Positions 33,617 through 41,920 of a DNA stretch of 64,000 nucleotides are shown here, piece after piece; positions within the stretch are counted from its first letter, which is position 1, and every line of letters starts with the position of its first letter. Position numbers and translations under genes: made by a program. Source of the DNA: Ancylobacter novellus (GTDB lineage: Bacteria > Pseudomonadota > Alphaproteobacteria > Rhizobiales > Xanthobacteraceae); the NCBI GenBank assembly GCA_003241485.1, contig QFQD01000030.1, positions 45,836 to 109,835 of the forward strand, in the 5' to 3' direction. The notes under the pieces are model-generated. The model saw nothing but the letters and a program-made list of their open reading frames with translations. It was not told the DNA's origin and did not search any database.

Positions 33617-35512
33617 TCAACGCTCCCATTCCGCCGGCATATGTGCATTGCCGGGGAGGGTTGAGCCATACGGGTCAGAGATGCCGCCGGGGCTGCGGGG
33701 CGCATCGGGCCGGTCGGGCACGCTGTGCAGTTCGCATTCGAGATAGGCGCGGACATTGCCTATCTCGCCATGCGCCAGCCGTTTCTTGGCCTCGCGGCCA
33801 AACCGCGTCTCGAAGACCGGCTTCTCGCCATTGGTGAGTGCCCAATTCTCATAGGCCTGGTACATCGAGCGCGCCCGCACATGCTGGCCCGGCGCGGCGC
33901 GCACGCAGGCGGTGATGAACGGGCCGATCTTGTCCATCTCGTCGCGATATTCCTTCGTCGCCGCCTTAACCTCGTCAGGAGTGACAAGACCCTCGCGCAG
34001 ATAGGTGAGGGCGCCTTCGATCAGCCAGTTGAGGATGCCGGGCGCTTCGGCAACCAATTCGCTCACCACTTCCTCGAAGTCCCGTTGCTCGGTCTCGTCG
34101 AGGGTCACCGGCCAGTGCACCACGGCGATGCGCCGCCAGATGCCGTTATCCGTGCCGGTGATCTTCGGATAGCCGTTGCCGGACATGTGCGCGATGAACA
34201 CCGGCTGGAAGTCGAAATAGCCCTTGAACAGGTTGCGCACCGGGATGGATTCACCGCCGGTGAGCTTTTTCACCACAGCTTCCTTCAGCGGCTCGTCGGC
34301 CGGCAGTTCCAGCACCCGCACGAAGCGCACATTGAACAGCCGCGCCAGTTCCGGGCTGGCCTGCCCGCCCTGCCGCTCGCCCGTGCCGATGATGGCCTCT
34401 GTCGGCAGGCTGGCGGCCAGCTGGCCGAGCACGCGCACCATGGTTTCAAGAAACACGGATTTGCCGTTGGCGCCGTTGCCGTAGTGGAAGAACACCCGCT
34501 GCACAGGCACGCCGAGCAGGCCGAGCCCTGCGCCGATCTGCACGAAACGGCGCACCGCTTCGACGGGCAGAAACCGCTCCATGAAGGCAAGGAAGCGCGG
34601 GCAGGTCGCCGTGCCATCATAATCGGCCGGCAGAAGCTTGGTGATCAGATCCTCGCGCCGGTGCCCTTCCGTGGCGACGCATACCGCCTTGAAGCGCTTC
34701 ACCTCGGGGTCCGGGCATTCCGGATCGAGGAACCGGCGGAAGTTCAGCGTATGGCCATGCGCCGCGAGCCGGAAAGGGTCGGCGTCGAAGGCCACTGGCT
34801 TGCGGGTCAGGTCGCAGGCCGCCAACGTCTTGAAGGCGCTGATGCGCGACATGTTCTTGGAGGAAATGCCGAACTTGCGGCGCGCTACCTTGCGCTTGTC
34901 GAGAGCGGCGCGCGCATCCGCCCCGGCATCGACCGCGCGCTGCAGCTGCCGTGCCCGCGCCTTGTCGAGGTCGTTCCAGTCGGATTTGCGGGCTTCCAGC
35001 GCATCGAGGTCGCGCGCCGCCTGCTCGCCATCGTCAATGTCGCGCTGTTCCTGTGGCGTCCAGGCGAGACAGTCCGCCTCGAGGGCGATCAGCCCGCCGA
35101 CCTTCTTGGCAAGGCGCACGGCGGCGTCATTGCCGCCGGCCATGTTCCACACCCGGCCGTCCCAGGTGAAATAGTCGGTGTTGATGACGCCCTCTGTTTC
35201 CAGCACCACAAGGTCGTCGCCGAAATGGGCGATGAAGCGCTTGGCGTTGTCGGTGTCGGAGTGATCGAGCGAGGCGCAGCCGCGGATCTTCTCCATGTCG
35301 ATCGGATAGCGCGGCGGACTGCCACCCATCAGCTGGCCACCAGTGTGGCCAAGCCGCGTCTCGGACGGTCCCGATTCGTCCTCGAACTCGCGCTCGTCGA
35401 AGGTCTCGCCATCGTCCTGCACGACCATTGGGGGCTGCGGGGCGGCGGCCTCTTCCGGGAACACGGCGGCGAGGACGGCGGCATCCGGGTCCATCTTGGG
35501 ATGATCGTCCAT
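33617..35512 (-). CDS. Primase-helicase, D5/phage P4 C-terminal type
   Basis: A 631-residue replicative protein. Residues 245-300 (DPFRLAAHGHTLNFRRFLD) match the D5_N region; the SF3-like helicase part follows with Walker A GNGANGKS at 345-352, then LASLPTEAIIGTGERQGGQA and VRVLELPADEPLKEAVVKKL (Walker B region), and KGYFDFQPVFIAHMSGNGYP. It would load and unwind at the phage origin. A 1-base TGATG overlap couples it to the upstream Toprim primase. The origin-like iterons lie just past its stop. Confidence 0.85.
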   Translation of the reverse strand: MDDHPKMDPDAAVLAAVFPEEAAAPQPPMVVQDDGETFDEREFEDESGPSETRLGHTGGQLMGGSPPRYPIDMEKIRGCASLDHSDTDNAKRFIAHFGDDLVVLETEGVINTDYFTWDGRVWNMAGGNDAAVRLAKKVGGLIALEADCLAWTPQEQRDIDDGEQAARDLDALEARKSDWNDLDKARARQLQRAVDAGADARAALDKRKVARRKFGISSKNMSRISAFKTLAACDLTRKPVAFDADPFRLAAHGHTLNFRRFLDPECPDPEVKRFKAVCVATEGHRREDLITKLLPADYDGTATCPRFLAFMERFLPVEAVRRFVQIGAGLGLLGVPVQRVFFHYGNGANGKSVFLETMVRVLGQLAASLPTEAIIGTGERQGGQASPELARLFNVRFVRVLELPADEPLKEAVVKKLTGGESIPVRNLFKGYFDFQPVFIAHMSGNGYPKITGTDNGIWRRIAVVHWPVTLDETEQRDFEEVVSELVAEAPGILNWLIEGALTYLREGLVTPDEVKAATKEYRDEMDKIGPFITACVRAAPGQHVRARSMYQAYENWALTNGEKPVFETRFGREAKKRLAHGEIGNVRAYLECELHSVPDRPDAPRSPGGISDPYGSTLPGNAHMPAEWER

Positions 35513-36693
35513 CAGGCCACCTGCTCGGCGCGCTGCATGCGCATATCGTTGAAGTCCCGGCCGGGCTCGGGCCATGCCACGGTGATGCGCCGGCCCTCGC
35601 GGGCGTGCCGCGCCTCCGCCCGCTGCATGGCGAGGTGGGTGGTGATCGCGTCGCTGTCGCCATCGGCCAGGAGCCGCAGATCCGTCACGCTGTCGGGGAT
35701 GGTGACCGCCTTGCTCTCCAGGCGCGGCACGGCGCCGGGTACGCGACGGGCGCGGCCGGCGGCATCCTTCAGCGTCGGGTGCCGCTCGGTCCCCTCTGCC
35801 GCACCGGCGAGGTTGCCGAGATCGCCCGCCGCCCAAAAAGCGACGCCATCCAGCGGCCGACCCATGCGCACCATGGCGGCATAGACCGAGAGCACGGTCT
35901 CGATACCCTCGCCGATGACAAGGCAGCGGGGCGAGGCGCAACGCAAAAGCTCGATCTGCCCGCCCTGTTTGGTGCCGCGCATCTTCTTGGCCGGCAGCAC
36001 CTCGCCCGTTTTGGGGTGCACGATGAGCGCCTTGCCCTTCGGCTGGGCGAGGTCGATCCATGTGATGTGCAGGCCGATGAAATGCCCGTCCGGCGCGGTG
36101 ATGGCGGCCAGCTGCGCCGGCCCGCTGTGCAGCGTGTGCCACACTTGCCGGCCCTGTTCGTCCTTCCCGCCCGCCTCGAGGAAGGGCATCACGCGAAAAC
36201 GCAAACGCGCCGCCGGCGGAGCGAGGACGCCGCGCCGCGCGTGATATTCCTCCACCGGCGTGCCGGCGATCGGCGCGGCCTGGCACCACCAGCGATAGAG
36301 CCGCTCGCGCTCTTCCTCGCGATAGCGGTTCGTCGCTTCCTCGTGCCGGCGCTTCTTTTCCGCCGCCGCGCGGGCGCGTCGTTCTTCCTCGGCGGGGTCG
36401 ACCTGCTGCGCGCCGCCCAGCCATTCCACGGCGCCGAGGAAGTCCTTTCCCTCCACGGCCATCACCAGAGCGATCACGTCGCCGCTCTTGCAGCATGAGG
36501 CGCAGATCCAGCGCTCCTCGTCGCACTCGAACGACATAGAATCCTTGGCCATCCGGTCCGTGGAGTGGATCGGGCAGGGGCCAACCATCTGCCATTTCTT
36601 CCGCTTCGAGTGCCGAAGCGCCACCCACTTGCCGGCGACGGATGTGACCGGTTTGCGCGCGCGCAGATCGTTGAGGGCTGCTTCGGTGATCAT
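35512..36693 (-). CDS. DNA primase with CHC2 zinc finger and Toprim
   Basis: A 393-residue primase fragment. Residues 35-75 form a zinc-binding CHC2-type unit (GPCPIHSTD, WICASCCKSGDVI). A Toprim domain near 255-330 has GEGIETVLSVYAA and later SDAITTH-type acidic pairs. The C-terminal half has RRITVAWPEPGRDFNDMRM as in DUF7146/Toprim phage primases. Start ATG 36693 is favoured by GGGAG 8 bases upstream; GTG 36699 is an alternative. First gene of a leftward unit starting at the dyad region. Confidence 0.85.
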   Translation of the reverse strand: MITEAALNDLRARKPVTSVAGKWVALRHSKRKKWQMVGPCPIHSTDRMAKDSMSFECDEERWICASCCKSGDVIALVMAVEGKDFLGAVEWLGGAQQVDPAEEERRARAAAEKKRRHEEATNRYREEERERLYRWWCQAAPIAGTPVEEYHARRGVLAPPAARLRFRVMPFLEAGGKDEQGRQVWHTLHSGPAQLAAITAPDGHFIGLHITWIDLAQPKGKALIVHPKTGEVLPAKKMRGTKQGGQIELLRCASPRCLVIGEGIETVLSVYAAMVRMGRPLDGVAFWAAGDLGNLAGAAEGTERHPTLKDAAGRARRVPGAVPRLESKAVTIPDSVTDLRLLADGDSDAITTHLAMQRAEARHAREGRRITVAWPEPGRDFNDMRMQRAEQVA

Positions 36694-36803
36694 GCGCACA
36701 CTCCCGCACCAAAGCGAGGCATGATTATTTTCCCGTACCCCCGAAAAGATTTGACGGCCCGATTAAATGGGGGTACAAAATAATCATCGAACGGGGCGCG
36801 GAA
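36694..36803. promoter_or_regulatory. Divergent promoter region with large dyad operator
   Basis: Arms 36721-36742 and 36769-36787 are inverted repeats: ATGATTATTTT(ccc)GTACCCCC against GGGGGTACAAAATAATCAT. Between them lies TTGACG (36751-36756) and, 17 bases on, TACAAA (36774-36779), a good plus-strand promoter for brnT. The left arm would overlap the -10 area of a minus-strand promoter for the primase. Confidence 0.65.
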
Positions 36804-37076
36804 ATGAACGGCTTTTACGAGTGGGACCCGAACAAGGAAGACGCCAGCACCCACGGCGTCGCCTTCGGTTCCGCCGAGGGTTTCGAGTGGGAAACGGCCT
36901 TCGAAATCCGCGACACCCGCCGTGCCTACGCCGAGGTTCGCACTATCGCCCTCGGCTTCATTGCCGACCGCCTGCACGTCATGGTGTTCAACCGCCGCGC
37001 CGAGAAGGTCCGCATCATCAGCCTGCGCAAGGCCAACCGTAGGGAGATCACCCGCTATGTCGAACTCACCAAATGA
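36804..37076 (+). CDS. brnT: BrnT toxin (type II toxin, RNase)
   Basis: A 90-residue RelE-fold RNase of the BrnT family. Features are YEWDPNKEDASTHGVAFGSA near the N-terminus, FIADRLHVMVFNRR and VRIISLRKANRREITRYVE at the C-terminus. The toxin cleaves mRNA when free. It is followed by BrnA with a 20-base overlap and lies antisense inside the leftward early region. Confidence 0.9.
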   Translation: MNGFYEWDPNKEDASTHGVAFGSAEGFEWETAFEIRDTRRAYAEVRTIALGFIADRLHVMVFNRRAEKVRIISLRKANRREITRYVELTK

Positions 37077-37407
37077 CAGGATGTCGGCGCGCGAGCGCGC
37101 GCTGCGCAACCTGGCGGAGATGACCGACGCGGAAGACGCCGCCATCACCCGCGCCGCCGAGGCCGATGCGGACAACCCGCCTCTGACTGAGGAGGAACTC
37201 GCCGGCCTGCGGCCCAGCCGCGAGGCTGCGCCGGGCTTCATGGCCGAGGTCAAGCGCCGGCGCGGCCAGCGCGGGCCGGGCAAGGCCCCGCCGAAGGAAG
37301 CCATCAAGCTGCGGCTCTCGCAGGAGGTGCTGGCACACTTCCGCGCCACCGGCGACGGCTGGCAGACCCGCATCGACGAGACGCTGAAAAAGGCGATCAA
37401 GGGCTGA
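37057..37407 (+). CDS. brnA: BrnA antitoxin
   Basis: A 116-residue protein. The C-terminal segment KEAIKLRLSQEVLAHFRATG then DGWQTRIDETLKKAIKG is the BrnA ribbon-helix-helix-like region that binds BrnT and DNA. I chose ATG 37057, with GGGAG about 10 bases upstream; ATG 37081 would give a 108-residue product. It should repress its own promoter by binding the dyad upstream of brnT. Its stop is 4 bases from that of the convergent methyltransferase. Confidence 0.85.
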   Translation: MSNSPNDRMSARERALRNLAEMTDAEDAAITRAAEADADNPPLTEEELAGLRPSREAAPGFMAEVKRRRGQRGPGKAPPKEAIKLRLSQEVLAHFRATGDGWQTRIDETLKKAIKG

Positions 37408-37411
37408 GGCA

Positions 37412-39517
37412 TCACTCCGCCGCCTCGATGAACAGCGGCATGTCGAGCGCCGGCTTGCGATTCACCGGGGCCTGCACGTCGCGCGGGCGATAGTTCGCGC
37501 GCACCAGCGCCTCGGCTTCGGCCGGGCACACGGAGTTGCCGCAGAACCGGCCCTGTTGCTCCAGGCTGAAATGCACCGTCGAGCCATCCTCGAGGATGCC
37601 GCGATCAATGATGTAATCCGCACGGAAACCCTGCGCGTTGAAGCGCTCGCGCGGGGTGAGCATGCGCAGGCCGAGGTCGACCATCGCGACCGTCCGCCCG
37701 CCGACATCGAAGGTGACGAACTCGCCGCCATCCCAGCAGCCATGTTCGCGCAGGAACTCCGCCACCTCGCGAGCCCTCGGTTCATGCTCGGGACCGAAGG
37801 GCGGCACGCAGGCCAGCACGTCGACCAGGCCGAACCGGGGCTTCGCCGTTTCCGTGCGCATCGGCTGGTCGACAGGCGCGCCGTCGTCGTCGGTGCCGTA
37901 ATAGACCGTCATCAGCGGCGCCGAGACGAGCGCGTCGTGCTGGCCTCCGGCACTCTGCGTGCGCACCGGCTCGTCGGCGCCGCTGTCCCGCCGGTCGCTT
38001 CCGCGCAGGGTGAGCATGCTTGCCGCGACGACGCCGTGTTGCGAGCCCGCGCCAAGAATAGTGTTCGTCGGCTGGTCTACGGGATGCGCCGGCGCACCGG
38101 GATGCGAGCCGGCCGTGTGCTGCGCGAGGAAGACAGCCGCGAGGCTCGCTTCGTTCCCAGTCGGCACCGGGGTGGGAAAGGGGCGGTCGACCGGCAGCGA
38201 ACGGGGCTGCTGCCCCTCGCGCTCGCCATAGCGCGGCACGAGAAGGGGCACCGCCACGCACAGATCCGGCTTGCCGGTTTGCGTCAGCACCGGCGCCTCG
38301 CCCGGCTGCGGCTCGCTCTGCGCCGCCCGGCCTCCGCAGCCGACCAACACGGCCGACACCAGCCCCAGCGGGGCCGCGCCGCCGCCATGCGTCTCGGAGG
38401 CGTGCGCGGTGACGGTGTGCAGCGGCTCGTCGATCTTGTGACCCGTCGAGCCCGCATTAAACTTCGTCACATAGGGCATGATGACGGCGTTCTGGTCTTT
38501 CTCGGACGCGCAGATGGTGTGCAGCGGCGCCGTCGCCGGGCGCACCCCGCCGCCCTGCTGCGCATAGGTAACCACGGGCACAACCACGGCATCGTCCCGC
38601 GTCAGGGTGACAGAGGCCATGGGAAGGTCGATCGCGCGGTCGCGCGGCTCGCCCCGGGCGGTGTGGTTCACCTTCACGAGGAAGCGGCGGGGGTTGTCGA
38701 GCACATGCCGCTTTGCGCCGACCGCCACTCGTGCCCGCGTGTTGAACACCAGCGGGCGCTTGGCCCTGATACCGAACTTGCGCTTGATCTCCTCCGCCGT
38801 GTCGAAGATTGACGGGCAGGGCAGGGTGAAGTCGATCACATGGCTGGCCGCCGTCTTCCACGCCTGCAACTCGCCGGCGGCGATGCGCGCGGCGTCCGCC
38901 GGGTCGTTCGGGTTGCCGTGCGTCGGTTCCGGCCACACGATCGCCTCATCGTCCCGCCGGGCCACCAGATACAGCCGCTTGCGGATGGTCGGCGCGCCGG
39001 CCTTCCAGGCCCGCCGCTCGCGCCATTCGATGTTGCGATAGCCGAGGTCGCGCAGCGCCTGCACGAACTGCTGGAAGATCACGCCCTTCTGGATCGGGCA
39101 ACGCTTGCCGTCCGCCGTGAGCGGCCCCCAATGGGCGAATTCCTCGACATTCTCCAGGCAGATCACGCGCGGCCGCTGCCACGCCGGCAGGGCCTTTATC
39201 CAGCCGACAATCGCCCAGGCGAGCCCGCGCGTGCTGGCCTCGCCGCGCCGGGGCGGGCCGCCCTTGGCCTTGGAATGGTCGGTGCAATCCGGGCTCATCC
39301 AGAGCAGGCCGATAGGCTGCCCCGCGCACATGCTGACCGAGTCGACCACGGCCACGTCCTGCACCATGTGCCGCGTGCCGGGGTGGTTGATGCGGTGCAT
39401 GGCAAGCGCCATGGCATCGTGGTTCACCGCGATGTCGGGATCGCGCCCCAGCGCGGCGCGAATGCCTTCGGACGCGCCGCCGCCGCCCGCGAAACTGTCG
39501 ATAACGAGCTCAAGCAT
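37412..39517 (-). CDS. DNA cytosine-5 methyltransferase with repeated target region
   Basis: A 701-residue C5 methylase. Motif I DSFAGGGGASEGI (6-18), motif IV SPDCTDHSKAKGG (Cys nucleophile; the usual PC is DC), motif VI CLENVEEF, motif VIII IRKRLYLVA and motif X GRFCGNSVCPAEAEALV are present in order. Residues about 300-570, in the target recognition place, hold six related units with a xPxxTxxA pattern, unusually long. An orphan phage enzyme, coupled to MT-A70 by TGATG. It may protect phage DNA against more than one restriction target. Confidence 0.9.
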   Translation of the reverse strand: MLELVIDSFAGGGGASEGIRAALGRDPDIAVNHDAMALAMHRINHPGTRHMVQDVAVVDSVSMCAGQPIGLLWMSPDCTDHSKAKGGPPRRGEASTRGLAWAIVGWIKALPAWQRPRVICLENVEEFAHWGPLTADGKRCPIQKGVIFQQFVQALRDLGYRNIEWRERRAWKAGAPTIRKRLYLVARRDDEAIVWPEPTHGNPNDPADAARIAAGELQAWKTAASHVIDFTLPCPSIFDTAEEIKRKFGIRAKRPLVFNTRARVAVGAKRHVLDNPRRFLVKVNHTARGEPRDRAIDLPMASVTLTRDDAVVVPVVTYAQQGGGVRPATAPLHTICASEKDQNAVIMPYVTKFNAGSTGHKIDEPLHTVTAHASETHGGGAAPLGLVSAVLVGCGGRAAQSEPQPGEAPVLTQTGKPDLCVAVPLLVPRYGEREGQQPRSLPVDRPFPTPVPTGNEASLAAVFLAQHTAGSHPGAPAHPVDQPTNTILGAGSQHGVVAASMLTLRGSDRRDSGADEPVRTQSAGGQHDALVSAPLMTVYYGTDDDGAPVDQPMRTETAKPRFGLVDVLACVPPFGPEHEPRAREVAEFLREHGCWDGGEFVTFDVGGRTVAMVDLGLRMLTPRERFNAQGFRADYIIDRGILEDGSTVHFSLEQQGRFCGNSVCPAEAEALVRANYRPRDVQAPVNRKPALDMPLFIEAAE

Positions 39518-40116
39518 CAGGCCGCCCCATCGAATTTGGTCGCTTCATTGCCCCACGTCGCCCACCCCGGCCGGGACTGGCGGGAGAAGATCGAAACGCG
39601 CCGCGCCTCTGGCCATGCGGCCTCGCAGCGGTCGTAAAATTCATCCGGCTTGCGGGAATGCTCGCGCGCCAACCCGTCGAGAGAATCCGCCTCAAGCGTC
39701 TCGACGAGGTTGGGGAAGCTTGAGCCCTTCCAATTGGCACCGGGCAGCTTGGCTATGATGTACGGTTCGTGCAGCGAGCGGGCAGAGTAGCCGGTACCCC
39801 AGCGCAGCTTCCCGCTGGCGGTGCGCTTCGCCCAGCCGCCGCCGGTCACCGGCCGCAGCCCCCAACCCTTGATCACGTCGACATGCGCGCCGACGGCGAC
39901 TAGCGGCCACGTCGTCCACATGACGCAGACGCCGCCGGGCGCGAGCAGATCGCCTACCGGCATCGCCGCGATATCGGCGAGCGACATGGTCGCATACTGC
40001 GCTTGCGGCGACTTCTCGGCGCCATTCGCCGAGTAAAGGTCGAAGTTCCACGCCGGGTCGATCTCGACAAGGTCGAAGGCGAACAGCGGCAGGGGGGCAA
40101 AATACCAGCCGCCCAT
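39517..40116 (-). CDS. MT-A70 family DNA N6-adenine methyltransferase
   Basis: A 199-residue methylase. It has VEIDPAWNFDLYS (DPAW replaces the usual DPPW) near residue 16, then PGGVCVMWTTWPLV and, near the C-terminus, KPDEFYDRCEAAWPEARRVS. ATG 40116 overlaps the upstream TGA. Such short MT-A70 proteins occur in many phages and add N6-methyladenine to DNA. It forms a cassette with the C5 methylase. Confidence 0.85.
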   Translation of the reverse strand: MGGWYFAPLPLFAFDLVEIDPAWNFDLYSANGAEKSPQAQYATMSLADIAAMPVGDLLAPGGVCVMWTTWPLVAVGAHVDVIKGWGLRPVTGGGWAKRTASGKLRWGTGYSARSLHEPYIIAKLPGANWKGSSFPNLVETLEADSLDGLAREHSRKPDEFYDRCEAAWPEARRVSIFSRQSRPGWATWGNEATKFDGAA

Positions 40117-40838
40117 CACCCGACAGCCTTCTGCAGGTCCGCGCTCTGGCGCTCCAGCCGATTCAGTCGGCCCTTCAGGTCGTCGATCATCCGGCGCAGC
40201 ACCACATGCTCCGCCTCGCACTTCGTCGTCTGCTCCGTCAGGTCTTTCGCCGCCGCCAGCGCGTTGCGTGCCTCGGTGAGGAATTCGCGCACATCGTCAT
40301 TGTCGCGCGCGGGGCCGAAATTCTGCTCGCGCAGTTCAGCCACCCAGGCGCGCGGCGCACCGAGTACTTCCGCCACCCGCTTGTCAGACCAGCCCCGCCC
40401 ATAGCCGGTGGAAGGGCTGTCATAGACCTCATTCAACTTCATCAGGATCACGCGGCGATCCTCGAAATCCATCGTCCGCGGCGGCTCCGCGCGCGGCGCG
40501 GCAGGCGTGGAAGGGGCCAGCAGCGCGGCGGGCACGACAGGCGCGGGCTTGGTCACCATGATCTTTTCCTCACGCTTGGCTTTCAGGCGCGCCGCCATCT
40601 CGCGGCAGTCGGGGCAGGTGGCGCGGCGCGCGCCATGCAGCACGTCCCAGCCGGCCTTCTTGGCTTCGGGGAGAACTTCGTCTTCGAGGTTCGGCGGCGG
40701 GCCGGAATACTTCCGTGCCTTGTGCTCGAATTTGTTGGGACAGCGCCTGCAGCGCAGGATGTAGAACGCCCCGCCGCCTTCGCCGCCCGCACCGGGGCGC
40801 CGGGTGAAGCGCTCGATCCCGTTCACGGTTTCAAGCAT
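40116..40838 (-). CDS. Putative DNA-binding protein with zinc-finger-like Cys motifs and coiled coil
   Basis: A 240-residue protein. CRRCPN (about 30-35) and CPDC (about 75-78) suggest a zinc site. A central segment GYGRGWSDKRVAEVLGAPRAWV (about 145-165) resembles a helix-turn-helix. The C-terminal 60 residues are a leucine-rich coiled coil (MIDDLKGRLNRLERQSADLQ). It lies in the early leftward operon between methylase and regulator genes. The regulator role is inference. Confidence 0.6.
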   Translation of the reverse strand: MLETVNGIERFTRRPGAGGEGGGAFYILRCRRCPNKFEHKARKYSGPPPNLEDEVLPEAKKAGWDVLHGARRATCPDCREMAARLKAKREEKIMVTKPAPVVPAALLAPSTPAAPRAEPPRTMDFEDRRVILMKLNEVYDSPSTGYGRGWSDKRVAEVLGAPRAWVAELREQNFGPARDNDDVREFLTEARNALAAAKDLTEQTTKCEAEHVVLRRMIDDLKGRLNRLERQSADLQKAVG

Positions 40839-41064
40839 TCCCCGCCTCCATCAAAGCCGCGCGCATCCGCGCCCATTCGGATGGCGACCAGATGCCGCCG
40901 CCGGCCTTCAGCGCCCGCCGCACATAGGCGCGCGAGATGCGCAGCCGGCTCGCTATGTCCCATTCCGGGTGTCCGCGCCGGTCCATCGCCCGCACCACGG
41001 GCACCACGCGCTGCCAGGGGCGGCGGCGGATGAACACGTCAGGGCGAGGCGTGCGCGCCAGCAT
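40831..41064 (-). CDS. Small helix-turn-helix protein
   Basis: A 77-residue basic protein with GHPEWDIASRLRISRAYVRR (about 30-50), which fits a homeodomain-like helix-turn-helix. Its ATG overlaps the stop of the CII-like gene, and its end overlaps the next gene by 8 bases. Likely an early regulator. Confidence 0.65.
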   Translation of the reverse strand: MLARTPRPDVFIRRRPWQRVVPVVRAMDRRGHPEWDIASRLRISRAYVRRALKAGGGIWSPSEWARMRAALMEAGNA

Positions 41065-41567
41065 CACGCGCCACCTTGCGCGGACTTTTCCGATAGCCGC
41101 GCATAGAGGTTCGACACAGCCACCAGCACGTCGCGCACCATCGGCAGCGCAGCGCGGGCTTCCGCCACCGTCACCGTGGCGCCGCCATCGGAGCCGGGGT
41201 TGGCGCTGGCGAAAAGGTGCGCCATCGCCTCGCCCATTTCCTGCATGGCTTCGGCGGTCAAAACGGAAACAGGGTCGCCATCGTCCGGCATGGGAATGAA
41301 AACGCCGCCCGCGCACAGCGCCAGATGCGCCGCCGCCTCTGTGCAGCCGAATTGCTGCGCCAGCTGGCAGGCATGCGCGAAGGAGAAGTCGCCCGGCTGA
41401 TCCGGATCAAGCTGCCGATACAGCGTCGAGCGCGCAATATTGAGAAAGGCGACGGCGACCAGCTGCCCCTCGCTGGGCGAACCCTTCGGCCCATGGGCGC
41501 GGCCGATGCTGTCGAACATCTGGTCGAGCGCCTCATGCGCCGAGCCGATGACAGGGCGCTTGCTCAT
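41064..41567 (-). CDS. CII-like phage regulator (CP76 type)
   Basis: A 167-residue protein with SSVARSTLYRQL-like ARSTLYRQLDPDQPGDFSF (about 45-63) and a following AHLALCAGGVFIP segment, similar to the Phage_CP76/CII family of the P2 group. These proteins bind DNA and influence the lysogeny decision. It directly follows the cro-like gene (overlap of 4 bases), which is the cro-cII order of lambda. Confidence 0.65.
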   Translation of the reverse strand: MSKRPVIGSAHEALDQMFDSIGRAHGPKGSPSEGQLVAVAFLNIARSTLYRQLDPDQPGDFSFAHACQLAQQFGCTEAAAHLALCAGGVFIPMPDDGDPVSVLTAEAMQEMGEAMAHLFASANPGSDGGATVTVAEARAALPMVRDVLVAVSNLYARLSEKSAQGGA

Positions 41568-41827
41568 TCCGCCATCTCCGCAGTGGTAATCTGCGCCGCC
41601 GGATTATCGTTTTCGGGAGAGGCAGCGGTGGGCATGGTGGCCGCCATCAGGTCATCCGCAGTCACAGCACCTTCGGTGGATTCTTTGATGCGGCGCGCGA
41701 GCGCGAAGGACGGCGCCTGCTTCCCATGGCGAATGCGGGAGATGGTCGACTCGGACGCGCCAACACGCCGGCCGAACTCCGCATTGGGCATTCCTTGGGC
41801 GGCGAGATAGGCATCGAGCTTGTTCAT
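41564..41827 (-). CDS. Cro-like XRE family regulator
   Basis: An 87-residue protein with a canonical XRE helix-turn-helix: FGRRVGASESTISRIRHGKQ (about 18-37). I chose ATG 41827; ATG 41839 adds four residues but would put the start inside the operator palindrome. It is divergent from the CI-like gene and first in the leftward operon, as expected for Cro. Confidence 0.75.
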   Translation of the reverse strand: MNKLDAYLAAQGMPNAEFGRRVGASESTISRIRHGKQAPSFALARRIKESTEGAVTADDLMAATMPTAASPENDNPAAQITTAEMAE

Positions 41828-41838
41828 GATGACGAACA

Positions 41839-41885
41839 TGCATCGGATGCAAGTTTGCCGTCAAGCCAAACTTGCATAGGGCAGC
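41839..41885. promoter_or_regulatory. cro/cI operator region
   Basis: TGCATCGGATGCA (41839-41851) is a near-perfect palindrome of the family found at 43.6 kb. A weaker half-match TGCATAGGG starts at 41873, 34 bases further on. The arms ATGCAAGTTTG (41847-41857) and CAAACTTGCAT (41867-41877) also form an inverted repeat. The region lies between the cro and cI starts. Confidence 0.65.
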
Positions 41886-41920
41886 ATGGTGCAGCGCGAT
41901 CAGGGGCGTAGACTACTTAC

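Noticed and set aside
33725..35884. A 719-residue plus-strand open frame opposite the primase genes
   Set aside because: Antisense shadow of the primase-helicase gene; composition is Arg/His-rich and no motif is present.
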